Assembly (NCBI GenBank): GCA_019187665.1
Contig: JABARH010000003.1
Coordinates: forward strand, 62,001 to 126,000
DNA from: Anaerolineales bacterium
Lineage (GTDB): Bacteria; Chloroflexota; Anaerolineae; Anaerolineales; Villigracilaceae
Reading direction: 5' to 3'
Length of the DNA stretch: 64,000 nt
Under the pieces are notes generated by a model, which was not told the origin of the DNA, searched no databases, and was given only the letters and a program-made list of their open reading frames with translations. The translations under genes and the position numbers were made by a program. This document shows positions 56,253-64,000 of this stretch, piece by piece; position 1 is the first letter of the stretch, and every line of letters begins with the position of its first letter.

Positions 56253-56327
56253 ATGCCCATGACCGTCTTCAGCGGCGTGTTGACTGGCATGATGTTGCTT
56301 TGGGTAACAGGATTGTTGATCAAATAA
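56253..56327 (+). CDS. Possible 24-residue membrane peptide
   Basis: ATG at 56253 to TAA at 56327 encodes MPMTVFSGVLTGMMLLWVTG and LLIK: one short hydrophobic helix. It is the first open frame after the promoter and DtxR-like operator. No clear ribosome site and only 24 codons, so it may be chance; small membrane peptides are, however, common in metal-uptake operons. Confidence 0.35.
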   Translation: MPMTVFSGVLTGMMLLWVTGLLIK

Positions 56328-56338
56328 TTTTGTGTAGC

Positions 56339-56393
56339 AGGCACTCTCTAGCGCCGACTGCCGCACAAATGACCCAGCGTTAGAGAACGCTGG
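56339..56393. repeat. TCTCTA-loop hairpin pair, copies 12 and 14
   Basis: CCAGCGT-TAGAGA-ACGCTGG (56374-56393, perfect 7-bp stem, GTAG at the 5' foot on the minus strand) and an imperfect partner GGCAC-TCTCTA-GCGCC (56339-56354) in opposite orientation. Confidence 0.8.
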
Positions 56394-56411
56394 CTACGCA
56401 AAGCAAATAAA

Positions 56412-57110
56412 ATGGAAACCATCCTCCTCCCCCTCCGAATCTCTGGATTGCTCGCCTTCCTCGGCGCGTTCCTTTACGCCATCGGCGATGTGCTTTTGCT
56501 TGCGAGCAAAGTGAATCTCGACGAGTATCCCAAACTCAAGCCGTACGCCAAACTGCTTTCCGATGCCGAAAAGATGATCGTCCTTTCACCTAACCGAATG
56601 ATCTGGGGCGCGTTGCTCGGCGTGTTCGGGACACCATTGTATGTGGCGGGCTACTGGCACGTCTACCAAGGCTTGGGCGGCGCGAACGCTTCCGCTGTGC
56701 TGACAGTTGTCGGCTTGTTCGGAACCGCATCCATCCTGGGCGCGTTCGTCCACGGCACGTTTTATTACATGGGCGAATACGTCCACGCCTTGAACAACGT
56801 CGGCGAAGAATCACAGGCGGTGATCGTCAAGATGATCGAACGCCATAAAAAAGTTTTGATCATCACATACGCGCCCATCATGATCTTGATTGTGATCGCA
56901 TCCATTTGGTTTTCGATTTTGGTTGCATCGGGTCAAACGTCATTCCCACTTTGGTTGACGTGGATCAACCCACTCACAATGACCATCGCGTGGCTGGTCA
57001 TCAAACGCATCCTGCCGCAATTTTTGCGCGACACGACAGAGGGCGCAGGCTTCAACATTGCGTTCATGGTCTTCTTCGCCTGCACGACGATCACACTTTG
57101 GAACGGCTAA
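56412..57110 (+). CDS. Integral membrane protein of unknown function
   Basis: 232 residues, about seven membrane helices with Gly/Ala-rich packing (LLAFLGAFLYAIGDVLLLAS, MIWGALLGVFGTPLYVAGYWHVYQGLGG, GTASILGAFVHGTFYYMGEYVHAL). Resembles the DUF6796-style membrane family as far as I recall; no active site evident, though His 123 and Tyr/Glu residues in HGTFYYMGEYVH are polar in a helix. Its stop overlaps the start of the DtxR-family gene, so it is coupled to metal regulation. Confidence 0.7.
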   Translation: METILLPLRISGLLAFLGAFLYAIGDVLLLASKVNLDEYPKLKPYAKLLSDAEKMIVLSPNRMIWGALLGVFGTPLYVAGYWHVYQGLGGANASAVLTVVGLFGTASILGAFVHGTFYYMGEYVHALNNVGEESQAVIVKMIERHKKVLIITYAPIMILIVIASIWFSILVASGQTSFPLWLTWINPLTMTIAWLVIKRILPQFLRDTTEGAGFNIAFMVFFACTTITLWNG

Positions 57111-57778
57111 TGGAACAAACACTCACCATCTCGATTCAGGATTATCTGAAACACATTTACGAGTTGACCGATCGCGGCGCGCCCGCCAGCACGAACGCGC
57201 TCGCGGAACGACTCAAGATCAAACCCGCGTCGGTGACGGGCATGATCCAAAAACTTGCCGCGTCGAATCCGCCACTGGTTGAATATCAAAAACACCAAGG
57301 CGTGACGCTCACGAAAGATGGGAAGAAAGCCGCGCTCGAAGTGATTCGTCATCACCGCCTGCTCGAAGCGTGGCTTGTGCAAACGCTCGGTTACTCGTGG
57401 GATGAAGTGCACGAGGAGGCGGAGCGACTCGAACACGTCATCTCGGAAGATTTCGAGCGACGAATCGCCGCCGCCATGGGACATCCGCTTCGCGACCCGC
57501 ATGGAGAGTTGATCCCCACCGCCGACCTTAAGATGCCGCTGGACGATTCGACTCCGCTCTCCGCGCTGAGACCGAATCAAACTGGCACGATCCAATGCGT
57601 CAAAGCCGCAGACGATGAGTTACTTCGTCATCTCGAATCCCTCGGCATCACGCCTGGCGCAAGTATCGAGGTGAAGGAATATTCATCATACGACCACAAT
57701 CTGACGGTCAAGGTCGGGAAGAAAACCTCCGTGCTGGGATTGAATATCACGAGCAAGATTTTTGTAGAAGAAAGTTAA
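57110..57778 (+). CDS. DtxR/MntR-family metal-dependent repressor
   Basis: 222 residues. Winged helix (STNALAERLKIKPASVTGMIQKLAASNPPLVEYQKHQGVTLTKDGKKAA, about 25-75), metal-binding dimer domain (HHRLLEAWLVQTLGYSWDEVHEEAERLEHVISEDFERRIAAAMGHPLRDPHG) with the His and Glu ligands typical of MntR/IdeR, and a C-terminal SH3/FeoA-like domain (LRPNQTGTIQCVKAADDELLRHLESLGITPGASIEV). Senses Mn or Fe and represses uptake genes. A DtxR-like box lies at 56175 and an NRAMP gene at 58984, which makes manganese the best guess. Confidence 0.92.
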   Translation: MEQTLTISIQDYLKHIYELTDRGAPASTNALAERLKIKPASVTGMIQKLAASNPPLVEYQKHQGVTLTKDGKKAALEVIRHHRLLEAWLVQTLGYSWDEVHEEAERLEHVISEDFERRIAAAMGHPLRDPHGELIPTADLKMPLDDSTPLSALRPNQTGTIQCVKAADDELLRHLESLGITPGASIEVKEYSSYDHNLTVKVGKKTSVLGLNITSKIFVEES

Positions 57779-57783
57779 CGAAC

Positions 57784-58131
57784 ATGTTTGAACGCGCCGT
57801 TTTATTTCCATCTTTAACAGCAGTCAGCCTGACCGAAATCCTCATCGTCCTGACCATTGCCAGCCTTGCTTACTTCGTTGTCTTCAACAAATTTGAAAAG
57901 CATGTTCCAACAAAAAGAAGGATCACTAAACTTGCTATCGTTGTCGGCGTCCTGACAATCGTTGGCATTTTGTTTAGCAGGTTTGCCTTTTGGGGCATGA
58001 TTGCCCTGATGACCGTCGGGCAGGTTTATCTGCATGGCGTGTATTTCCCCAAACACGGAGTCAACGGCTGGACAGCCGAACCGTACGATAAATATCTTGA
58101 ATTAACAGAAAGAATGAAAGGGAATAAATAA
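57784..58131 (+). CDS. Hypothetical membrane protein
   Basis: 115 residues, three membrane helices (TEILIVLTIASLAYFVVFNKF, LAIVVGVLTIVGILFSRFAFWGMIALMTV). Five bases after the DtxR-family gene on the same strand. No family recognised; the end is basic and soluble. Confidence 0.65.
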   Translation: MFERAVLFPSLTAVSLTEILIVLTIASLAYFVVFNKFEKHVPTKRRITKLAIVVGVLTIVGILFSRFAFWGMIALMTVGQVYLHGVYFPKHGVNGWTAEPYDKYLELTERMKGNK

Positions 58132-58135
58132 AACA

Positions 58136-58207
58136 GGTGGTTTCGATACGCCGCAAAGAGCACCCCGTAACTGCATCGGGGCAGGCGAGCGCGGCTACTC
58201 AACCACC
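58136..58207. repeat. Inverted repeat GGTGGTT...AACCACC
   Basis: GGTGGTTTCGATACGCCGC against GCGGCTACTCAACCACC with an inner GCACCCCG/CGGGGC. A short palindromic dispersed type (TTTCGATACG...CTACTCAACC is a frequent bacterial word). Non-coding. Confidence 0.75.
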
Positions 58208-58226
58208 GAAAACTGAAAGGTAAAAA

Positions 58227-58820
58227 ATGAACGAAAATATTTTCCGCATGATCGCCGCGCTTGTCTTGTTCATAGGCATCGGCATCTCAAGTTACTTCCG
58301 CCGCAAAGCGGACAGGGAATCGGGCGAAACCGTTTCCCGCAAAGTGGACGGCTCGATGATGATGAACTTCATCCGCATCGGAGGGTTGATCCTTTGGCTG
58401 AGTCCGCTGGTCTATCTCATCAATCCCGCGTGGATGGCTTGGTCGAAGATCGGACTCCCCGAATCGATTCGCTGGCTTGGCGTCGGACTTGGAATCGTTT
58501 GCGTGTTCGGCATCTACTGGCTCTTCAGCAGTATCGGGAGCGGAATCACTCCCACCAGCGCGACGCGCAAAGAACACAAACTCGCCACGAACGGAATCTA
58601 CAAATACATCCGTCATCCGTTGTACACGATCGGTTCGTCATTCATCTTGTCCTTTGGCATGATGGCAGACAACTGGTTTATCGGGATGTTCGGCATCCTG
58701 GCATTCGTCCTCATGGCGATCCGCACACCGAAAGAGGAAGCCAACCTCATCGAAAAATTCGGAGACGAGTATCGAGAATACATGAAGCGCACAGGTCGCT
58801 TTTTACCAAAACTATTCTAA
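58227..58820 (+). CDS. Isoprenylcysteine carboxyl methyltransferase (ICMT)-like membrane methyltransferase
   Basis: 197 residues, five membrane helices. The C-terminal SAM-site wording LATNGIYKYIRHPLYTIGSSFILSFG ... RTPKEEANLIEKFGDEYREYMKRTGRFLP is diagnostic for the ICMT/PEMT-like family. Bacterial members methylate unknown lipids or isoprenoid carboxylates. AAAGGTAAAAA stands ahead of the ATG. Its place in a metal-regulated run is unexplained. Confidence 0.88.
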   Translation: MNENIFRMIAALVLFIGIGISSYFRRKADRESGETVSRKVDGSMMMNFIRIGGLILWLSPLVYLINPAWMAWSKIGLPESIRWLGVGLGIVCVFGIYWLFSSIGSGITPTSATRKEHKLATNGIYKYIRHPLYTIGSSFILSFGMMADNWFIGMFGILAFVLMAIRTPKEEANLIEKFGDEYREYMKRTGRFLPKLF

Positions 58821-58983
58821 AATTTTTTCACCACACCGTTCGTGCCGCAAGCACGACGATGCGAGACGGCAGAGAACACAGAGAAAGAAGAGTTTTTTCT
58901 CAACGGTCTCAGTGATCTCTGTGGCTAAGCAAGAATCACTACGCAAGAATTTAGATCTCCCAAGCGAGCATCGAAGAACAAAC

Positions 58984-60879
58984 ATGAAAAAACATTCGCA
59001 AAACTCCCTTTCAGAAGTACATGAATCCGTTATTGTGCCAGCCAAAGCCTCCTCATGGAGACGCTGGCTGGCGATCACCGGACCTGCTCTGATGGTATCC
59101 GTCGGCTACATGGACCCGGGCAACTGGGCAACCGACATCGCAGGCGGAAGCCGCTATAGCTACACCTTGATCTGGGTCTTATTGATGTCCAACCTCATGG
59201 CGATCCTCCTGCAAAGTTTAGCCGCGAGGCTCGGCATCGTCAGCCGCCGCGACCTGGCGCAAGTCTGTCATGAAGATTACCCGCCCATTGTCAACATCCC
59301 GCTCTACATTCTGGCAGAGATTGCCATCACAGCCTGCGACCTGGCGGAAGTGATCGGTTCTGCCATCGCGCTTCAATTACTTTTCGGTATCCCACTTCTG
59401 TATGGCGTGATACTTACCGCGTTGGATACTTTCCTGCTTTTGCTGTTGTCACATGCGGGGATTCGCAAACTGGAAAGCGTGGTCATCGCATTGGTCGGGA
59501 CCATCGGCGTCGCTTTCTTCATCGAGATCCTGTTGGGCAAACCTGATTGGGTTGGCATCGCTCATGGCTTCGTCCCATCCCTGCCCGACGCGACCGCATT
59601 ATATATTTCCATCGGCATTTTAGGCGCGACCGTCATGCCGCACAATTTATATTTGCATTCGTCACTCGTGCAAACTCGCAAGATCGGGCGCGACAGCGAC
59701 GAGGTCAAAAAGACTCTGCGCTGGAACACGATTGACACATCGTTATCGCTCAACATTGCTTTCTTTATCAACGCCGCGATTCTGGTGATGGCGGCTTCCG
59801 TTTTTCACAGAAACGGATATTTTGCCGTCGCCGAGATTCAAGACGCGCATCATTTGCTGGAGCCTCTGCTTGGGGCGTCCATCGCGCCGATCGCGTTCGC
59901 CATCGCGCTTCTCGCGTCGGGACAAAGTTCCACCATCACCGGCACGCTCGCCGGGCAGATCGTGATGGAAGGCTACCTCAACCTGCGGATTCGCCCGTGG
60001 CTGCGCCGCCTCATCACCCGACTTCTGGCTGTCATCCCCGCGATACTCGTCATCGCCCACTTCGGCGAAAACGCCACAGGCGCGATGCTCGTGCTGAGTC
60101 AAGTCGTCCTCTCGCTTCAACTGCCGTTTGCGATCATTCCGTTGATCAACGCAGTAGCAGACAAACGCCGCATGGGCGAATTCACCATCAGCCCGAAGAT
60201 AAAAGCCCTGGCATGGATCGTGGCGGGAATCATTTTGTCGCTGAACATCAAATTGATCATTGACCAAATCGGAGCGTGGATCGCCGACGCGGGAAGCGAC
60301 GCATGGATCATCGAAGCGACCGTGATCCCTTTAACTGTATTACTCGGACTGCTCTTGCTTTACGTGGTCGCGCATCCCTGGCTGGACAAAAACGGATTTC
60401 GCATCGGGAGCGTCCATCGTCAAGCCGCGCAAACGATCAACGCGATCCAACCACCTCCGCCCTACCAGCATATCGGCGTGGCACTGGACTTTTCAGGCAA
60501 GGACGAAAAATTGCTCACCGAAAGTCTGCGCTTCATCAACAAAAAGCAAACGAAACTCACCTTGTTGCACGTTGTCGAAAGCCCCGTGGCAAGAAGGCTG
60601 GGCGCCGAGGGCGAAGATTCCGAAACGCTCGCAGACCGCGACCGACTCGAAAAATTGACCGAGATGATGAAAGCGAACAAAGTCAACTCCGAGTGGCAGA
60701 TCGGAAGCGGCGAGCCAGGCAAAGAACTGGCGAAAATGATCAACGATTCGAACATAGAAATGATCGTCGTCGGCGGACACGGTCACACCGGCGTTTCCGA
60801 CCTGATCCACGGAACGGTCATCAGCGACCTGCGCCACCACATCAAAGCCAGCGTGGTCATCGTGCCGATCGGCGATTGA
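58984..60879 (+). CDS. mntH: NRAMP-type Mn/Fe transporter fused to a universal stress protein domain
   Basis: 631 residues. Residues 1-485 are NRAMP: helix 1 motif DPGN (44-47, GYMDPGNWATDIAGG), helix 6 MPHN (218-221, TVMPHNLYLHSSL), with the metal-binding Asp, Asn and Met all present. Residues about 493-631 are a UspA domain (YQHIGVALDFSGKDEKLL, LLHVVESP, IVVGGHGHTGVSDLIHGTVI, ASVVIVPIGD) with the ATP-type GGHGHTG motif. Proton-coupled uptake of Mn2+ or Fe2+; the Usp domain probably regulates it. Start at 58984 on alignment; the preceding open frame reads through a repeat. Confidence 0.93.
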   Translation: MKKHSQNSLSEVHESVIVPAKASSWRRWLAITGPALMVSVGYMDPGNWATDIAGGSRYSYTLIWVLLMSNLMAILLQSLAARLGIVSRRDLAQVCHEDYPPIVNIPLYILAEIAITACDLAEVIGSAIALQLLFGIPLLYGVILTALDTFLLLLLSHAGIRKLESVVIALVGTIGVAFFIEILLGKPDWVGIAHGFVPSLPDATALYISIGILGATVMPHNLYLHSSLVQTRKIGRDSDEVKKTLRWNTIDTSLSLNIAFFINAAILVMAASVFHRNGYFAVAEIQDAHHLLEPLLGASIAPIAFAIALLASGQSSTITGTLAGQIVMEGYLNLRIRPWLRRLITRLLAVIPAILVIAHFGENATGAMLVLSQVVLSLQLPFAIIPLINAVADKRRMGEFTISPKIKALAWIVAGIILSLNIKLIIDQIGAWIADAGSDAWIIEATVIPLTVLLGLLLLYVVAHPWLDKNGFRIGSVHRQAAQTINAIQPPPPYQHIGVALDFSGKDEKLLTESLRFINKKQTKLTLLHVVESPVARRLGAEGEDSETLADRDRLEKLTEMMKANKVNSEWQIGSGEPGKELAKMINDSNIEMIVVGGHGHTGVSDLIHGTVISDLRHHIKASVVIVPIGD

Positions 60880-60954
60880 TAGAAACCCTCTTGCACAAGA
60901 AGTTGCAGGGCGAGTTCTTAACCCGCCACATATCAAAACCAGAAAAACGCCAGA

Positions 60955-61115
60955 GCCAATCCCGAAGGGATGACAGGATTCTAAAAATGGCAAGGCGGGT
61001 CTTCAAATCCCGAAGGGATGACATAAATTTGCCGCCTCTGACACCCCTTCGGGGTTGAATGGGATTCGTCTTTCAATCTAAAATCATTTGACCCCTTCGG
61101 GGTCTTTGGATAATT
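60955..61115. repeat. CCCGAAGGG-type palindromic repeats
   Basis: ATCCCGAAGGGATGACA occurs twice (about 60959, 61007), followed by ACCCCTTCGGGGT twice (about 61044, 61091). CCCTTCGGG hairpins of this type are dispersed repeats in many environmental bacteria. In a 380-base gap without genes. Confidence 0.82.
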
Positions 61116-61203
61116 TCCATATTGTTCGGTTTAATGAGCAGCGTGGAAAAAGTTTGATCTACGAGCGCTTTTCGCAGACGTTCAAATGAACAAACCCCGT
61201 CTC

Positions 61204-61232
61204 TTGACAGGGTTTATTTCCCGAAGTAATAT
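61204..61232 (+). promoter_or_regulatory. Promoter of the ArsR-family gene and metal ATPase
   Basis: TTGACA (61204-61209) and TAATAT (61227-61232), 17-base spacer. Overlaps a weak AAACCC/GGGTTT hairpin (61192-61215). Just after it, ATATGAA and TTCAATAT arms (61230-61259) resemble an ArsR/SmtB operator. Confidence 0.75.
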
Positions 61233-61259
61233 ATGAACGCTTGCTCAACTATTCAATAT
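61230..61259. promoter_or_regulatory. Possible ArsR/SmtB operator
   Basis: ATATGAA and TTCAATAT face each other 14 bases apart, immediately before the ArsR start codon. TGAA...TTCA half-sites are usual for SmtB/CadC-type repressors. Confidence 0.55.
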
Positions 61260-61260
61260 T

Positions 61261-61551
61261 ATGAAACTCACCGAACTCAAAGCCATTCAACTCGCCGAAC
61301 TGTTCAGCGCCCTCAGCGATGCCAGCCGCGTGCGGATCATCTCCCTGCTCCTCGATGGCGAGATGGGCGTCGGCACGCTTGCCGAAAAACTAAACATGAC
61401 CGAATCCGCCGTGTCGCATCAACTGCGCGGACTGCGTCAGATGCGCTTCGTCCGCGCGCGCAAAGATGGCAGGCAGGTCTTCTATCGCCTCGACGACGAT
61501 CATGTTGAAAAACTATACCGCATGGGTCTTGAGCATGTGGGGCATGGGTAG
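61261..61551 (+). CDS. ArsR/SmtB-family metalloregulator with alpha-5 metal site
   Basis: 96 residues. Winged helix LFSALSDASRVRIISLLLDGEMGVGTLAEKLNMTESAVSHQLRGLRQMRFVRARKDGRQVFYRLDD. The C-terminal helix carries D79, H81, H92 and H95 (D-x-H-x10-H-x2-H), the exact spacing of the SmtB/CzrA alpha-5 zinc/cobalt site. No Cys for an arsenic or alpha-3N site. Metal binding would release it from the operator and turn on the P-type ATPase gene that follows. Confidence 0.92.
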   Translation: MKLTELKAIQLAELFSALSDASRVRIISLLLDGEMGVGTLAEKLNMTESAVSHQLRGLRQMRFVRARKDGRQVFYRLDDDHVEKLYRMGLEHVGHG

Positions 61552-61567
61552 AAACCCTACAGCGTAG

Positions 61568-61587
61568 TTGGCGTTCTCTAACGCCAA
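61568..61587 (+). repeat. TCTCTA-loop hairpin (REP-like), copy 13
   Basis: TTGGCGT-TCTCTA-ACGCCAA, perfect 7-bp stem with GTAG directly at the 5' foot. Between the regulator and the ATPase. Confidence 0.88.
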
Positions 61588-61640
61588 CGCGCGCGCAAGA
61601 GAACGCGTCCTTATAACCTAATCCATCAAGGAATCATTTC

Positions 61641-64000
61641 ATGGAACAAACAATTGACATTGACATCCCGCTGTTACTCCCAGGCGTTGAAAACGAGAAG
61701 GACGAATGTCTCGTGCGGCTCGAGGCGGCGCTTCAAGGCAAAAAGGGAATCATCCGCGCCCACGTCGAACGCGACAAAACGCCCGTTGACCTGTGCCTGC
61801 ACTACGACCCCAACCTGTTGACTCTCTCAGACGTGAAGCGACTCGCCGAACTCGCAGGCGCGCAAATCACAAATCGCTTTCATCACGAATCGATTCCCAT
61901 CGAAAACATGGACTGCTCCGATTGCAGTCTGGTCATCGAACACAGCGTCGGGCGCATGGACGGCGTGCTGTCGGTCAACGTCAACTACCCCACCGAGAAG
62001 ATGTGGATCGAGTATGACAATCACAAGATCACTCGCGCCGCCATCGAAAAGCGAGTCCGTTCGTTGGGGTATCAAATTCCGCTCAATGAATTTCAAGCGC
62101 GATTGCAGGAAAATCGAGAGTTGTTGTTCAGCCTCTTGTCAGGATTATTCCTCTTGATCGGCTGGCTCGGCGATACGTTCTTCGGCTTCCCCACATTTCT
62201 CAGCATCGGACTCTTCGCAGTCGCCTATGTTTTAGGCGGCTGGGATGTCTCACGTCACGCATGGCACGCGCTCCGCGAACGACGATTGGACACAGACGGA
62301 CTCATGGTCGTTGCCGCGATCGGCGCGGCGTTCCTCGGCGAGTTTGCCGAAGGCGCGTTGTTGCTTTTCCTTTTCAGCCTCGGTCATGCGTTGGAAGAAC
62401 GCGCATTAGATCGCGCGCGCCGCGCTGTCCGCGCGTTGGCTGACCTTGCGCCGAAGACTGCCTTGGTCCGACGCGATGGCAAAGAACAGGAATCCCCCGT
62501 CGAGTCGTTGCAACTCGAGGATGTGGTCATCGTCCGCCCTGGCGTGCGCATCCCTGTTGACGGAATCATCCTGGATGGAAACTCTGGCATTGATCAATCT
62601 TCCGTCACGGGCGAATCACTTCCCGTTGATAAAACGGTGGGCGATCAAGTTTTCGCAAGCACGGTCAATGGCGAAGGCGCACTCGAAGTGAAAGTGACCC
62701 GCCTCGCAAAAGATTCCACGCTGGCGCGCGTGATGAAAATGGTCGAGGAAGCGCAAGCGCAAAAATCGCCGACTCAACAGACTGTCGAAAAATTTGAGCG
62801 CGTGTTTGTCCCAGCCGTGCTCATCCTCACCGCGCTCGTCATTGTCCTTCCGCCGCTCTTCGGCTTCCCGTTCCGCGAATCATTTTTACGCGCGATGACT
62901 CTGCTCGTCGCCGCGTCGCCGTGCGCCCTCGCGCTTGGCACGCCCGCCGCAATTCTCGCGGGTGTTGCGCAAGCCGCGCGAAACGGCGTGCTCGTCAAAG
63001 GCGGCGCGCATCTTGAAAATCTCGGTCTGCTCAAAGCCATCGCCTTCGATAAAACTGGAACCGTGACTCACGGTCAGCCCGAGGTGACGGATGTGGTGGC
63101 GATTCAGTCGTCGGACGCCGCCCTGAGCGAGTCGAAGGGGTGGAGTGAAGCGGATTTACTATCCATCGCGGCGGGTGCGGAATCTCGATCCGCGCATCCG
63201 CTGGCGCAGGCGGTCGTGCGCTCGGCTCAGACGCAGGGTCTGCCTGTCTCGCCAGTGGACGATGTCGAGTCGCTGACGGGACGCGGCTTGCGCGCAGGGG
63301 CGAACGGCAAGACGATTTGGATCGGCAATCAAAAGTTGATGAACGAAGCGGGCGTGACGCTTTCATCCGAATCAATTTCTCGCGCCGAGGCATTGCAAGG
63401 ACAAGGCAAAACGTTGATGTGGATCGCCGTGGATAAAACGCTGGCGGGCTTGATCGCGCTCGCAGACACATTACGCCATGAAGCCGCGCCGATGATGAAC
63501 GCGCTGAAAAAATCTGGTGTGGCGCACACGATCATGTTGACAGGCGACAACGCGCGTTCTGCATCTGCGATTGCAAGTGAAATTGGATTAACAGAATTTC
63601 GCGCCGACTTAATGCCCGAAGATAAACTCACCATCATCCGCGAACTTGTCAAAGACTATGGTCAAGTCGCGATGATCGGCGACGGAGTCAACGATGCGCC
63701 CGCGCTCGCCAACGCAACGGTTGGAATTGCCATGGGCGGCGCAGGAACTGACGTTGCGCTTGAAACCGCCGACGTTGCATTGATGGGCGACGATCTTTCT
63801 AAACTTCCATTCGCAGTCGGCTTGGGACGCGCCACGCGCGCGATCATTATTCAAAATCTGGCAATCGCGTTGGGTGTGATCGGTTTGCTCATCATCACAT
63901 CAATCACTGGTATCATCAGCATCGGCATCGCCGTCGTCTTCCATGAAGGAAGCACGCTGGTCGTCGTGGCGAATGCGTTGAGGTTGTTGAGGTATGAATG
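61641..64000 (+). CDS. P1B-type heavy-metal ATPase (P1B-4-like), end cut off by window edge
   Basis: 786 residues seen. One or two N-terminal metal domains, the second with C92-x2-C95 (MDCSDCSLVIE). Core: TGES, transport motif SPC (426-428), phosphorylated D470 in DKTGT, HP in SAHPLA, GDGVNDAP, and HEGSTLVVVANALRLLRYE at the last helix. SPC with HEG(G/S)T marks the P1B-4 group, which exports Co, Zn, Fe or Cd. Right behind an alpha-5-type ArsR regulator, fitting metal detoxification. A CTGAGCGAGTCGAAGG word in frame near 63123 encodes ALSESKG. Probably only a few residues are missing. Confidence 0.95.
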   Translation, partial: MEQTIDIDIPLLLPGVENEKDECLVRLEAALQGKKGIIRAHVERDKTPVDLCLHYDPNLLTLSDVKRLAELAGAQITNRFHHESIPIENMDCSDCSLVIEHSVGRMDGVLSVNVNYPTEKMWIEYDNHKITRAAIEKRVRSLGYQIPLNEFQARLQENRELLFSLLSGLFLLIGWLGDTFFGFPTFLSIGLFAVAYVLGGWDVSRHAWHALRERRLDTDGLMVVAAIGAAFLGEFAEGALLLFLFSLGHALEERALDRARRAVRALADLAPKTALVRRDGKEQESPVESLQLEDVVIVRPGVRIPVDGIILDGNSGIDQSSVTGESLPVDKTVGDQVFASTVNGEGALEVKVTRLAKDSTLARVMKMVEEAQAQKSPTQQTVEKFERVFVPAVLILTALVIVLPPLFGFPFRESFLRAMTLLVAASPCALALGTPAAILAGVAQAARNGVLVKGGAHLENLGLLKAIAFDKTGTVTHGQPEVTDVVAIQSSDAALSESKGWSEADLLSIAAGAESRSAHPLAQAVVRSAQTQGLPVSPVDDVESLTGRGLRAGANGKTIWIGNQKLMNEAGVTLSSESISRAEALQGQGKTLMWIAVDKTLAGLIALADTLRHEAAPMMNALKKSGVAHTIMLTGDNARSASAIASEIGLTEFRADLMPEDKLTIIRELVKDYGQVAMIGDGVNDAPALANATVGIAMGGAGTDVALETADVALMGDDLSKLPFAVGLGRATRAIIIQNLAIALGVIGLLIITSITGIISIGIAVVFHEGSTLVVVANALRLLRYE

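Noticed and set aside
56184..56366. 60-codon minus-strand frame over the metal promoter
   Set aside because: Antisense to the promoter and operator with no start signal.
1..64000. tRNA, rRNA or riboswitch genes
   Set aside because: I looked for cloverleaf ends with the TTCRANTC arm and for common riboswitch cores ahead of metal and molybdenum genes and saw none I could support.

Overview
The window looks like a chromosomal piece of a Gram-type-atypical, moderately GC-rich bacterium, most probably Chloroflexota, class Anaerolineae. This is inferred from gene style and gene mix, not from a marker gene: there is no rRNA or tRNA here. Supporting signs are secreted SH3 and G5 lipoproteins, many GT-C membrane glycosyltransferases, a membrane-arm-only nuo cluster with two nuoM genes, a split ATP synthase operon, and very abundant degenerate heptamer and octamer tandem repeats between and even inside genes. 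No prophage, CRISPR array, transposase or integrase was seen.

Layout. 1-5.6 kb, mostly minus strand: an ABC-2 exporter (ATPase plus cut-off permease) behind a perfect sigma70-type promoter, two paralogous SH3 lipoproteins, a small membrane protein and an M24 peptidase, divergent from a TetR regulator with a palindromic operator. 5.9-11.1 kb: a TetR-linked drug-type exporter resembling YbhFSR (permease, HlyD fusion protein, two separate ABC ATPases), interrupted by a four-helix-bundle gene. 11.3-29.5 kb: mixed housekeeping genes on plus strand (acyl-CoA synthetase, lipoproteins, UDP-sugar enzyme plus GtrA, hotdog thioesterase, BchI-type AAA+ ATPase, acetyltransferases, GT-C enzyme, URO-D protein, rsmD, moaD/moaE, threonine-synthase-like enzyme, fabF, adenosine deaminase), with scpB on minus. 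29.5-34 kb minus: mutY, a large GT-C protein and an MBL-fold hydrolase. 34-39.4 kb plus: moeA, VKOR, a Cys/acidic mini-protein, a DNA methyltransferase followed by a PD-(D/E)XK-like protein (a candidate restriction-modification pair), a NUDIX hydrolase, and a SpoU methyltransferase on minus.

39.4-53.2 kb minus is the energy block: ribosomal L25, a beta-repeat membrane protein, Fo genes atpI-B-E and a fused b-delta subunit, then nuoA-H-J-K-L-M-M-N. The peripheral-arm nuo genes and the F1 genes are not in the window. Two NuoM paralogues plus a duplicated-looking stretch in the NuoL lateral helix suggest an enlarged '2M' complex I.

54-64 kb plus is regulatory and metal-related: a GbsR-family autoregulated operon, then a DtxR/MntR-type operator in front of a run containing membrane proteins, a DtxR-family repressor, an isoprenylcysteine-methyltransferase-like protein and an NRAMP transporter fused to a universal-stress domain, and finally an ArsR/SmtB regulator with a P1B-4-type metal ATPase that runs off the end.

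The most unusual signal is at DNA level: (i) a family of at least a dozen short hairpins with an invariant TCTCTA loop, freely varying but base-paired stems, and often GTAG at the 5' foot, i.e. a REP/REPIN-like family; and (ii) heptamer and octamer tandem tracts that fill whole stop-to-start gaps and are also found in frame inside four enzymes.
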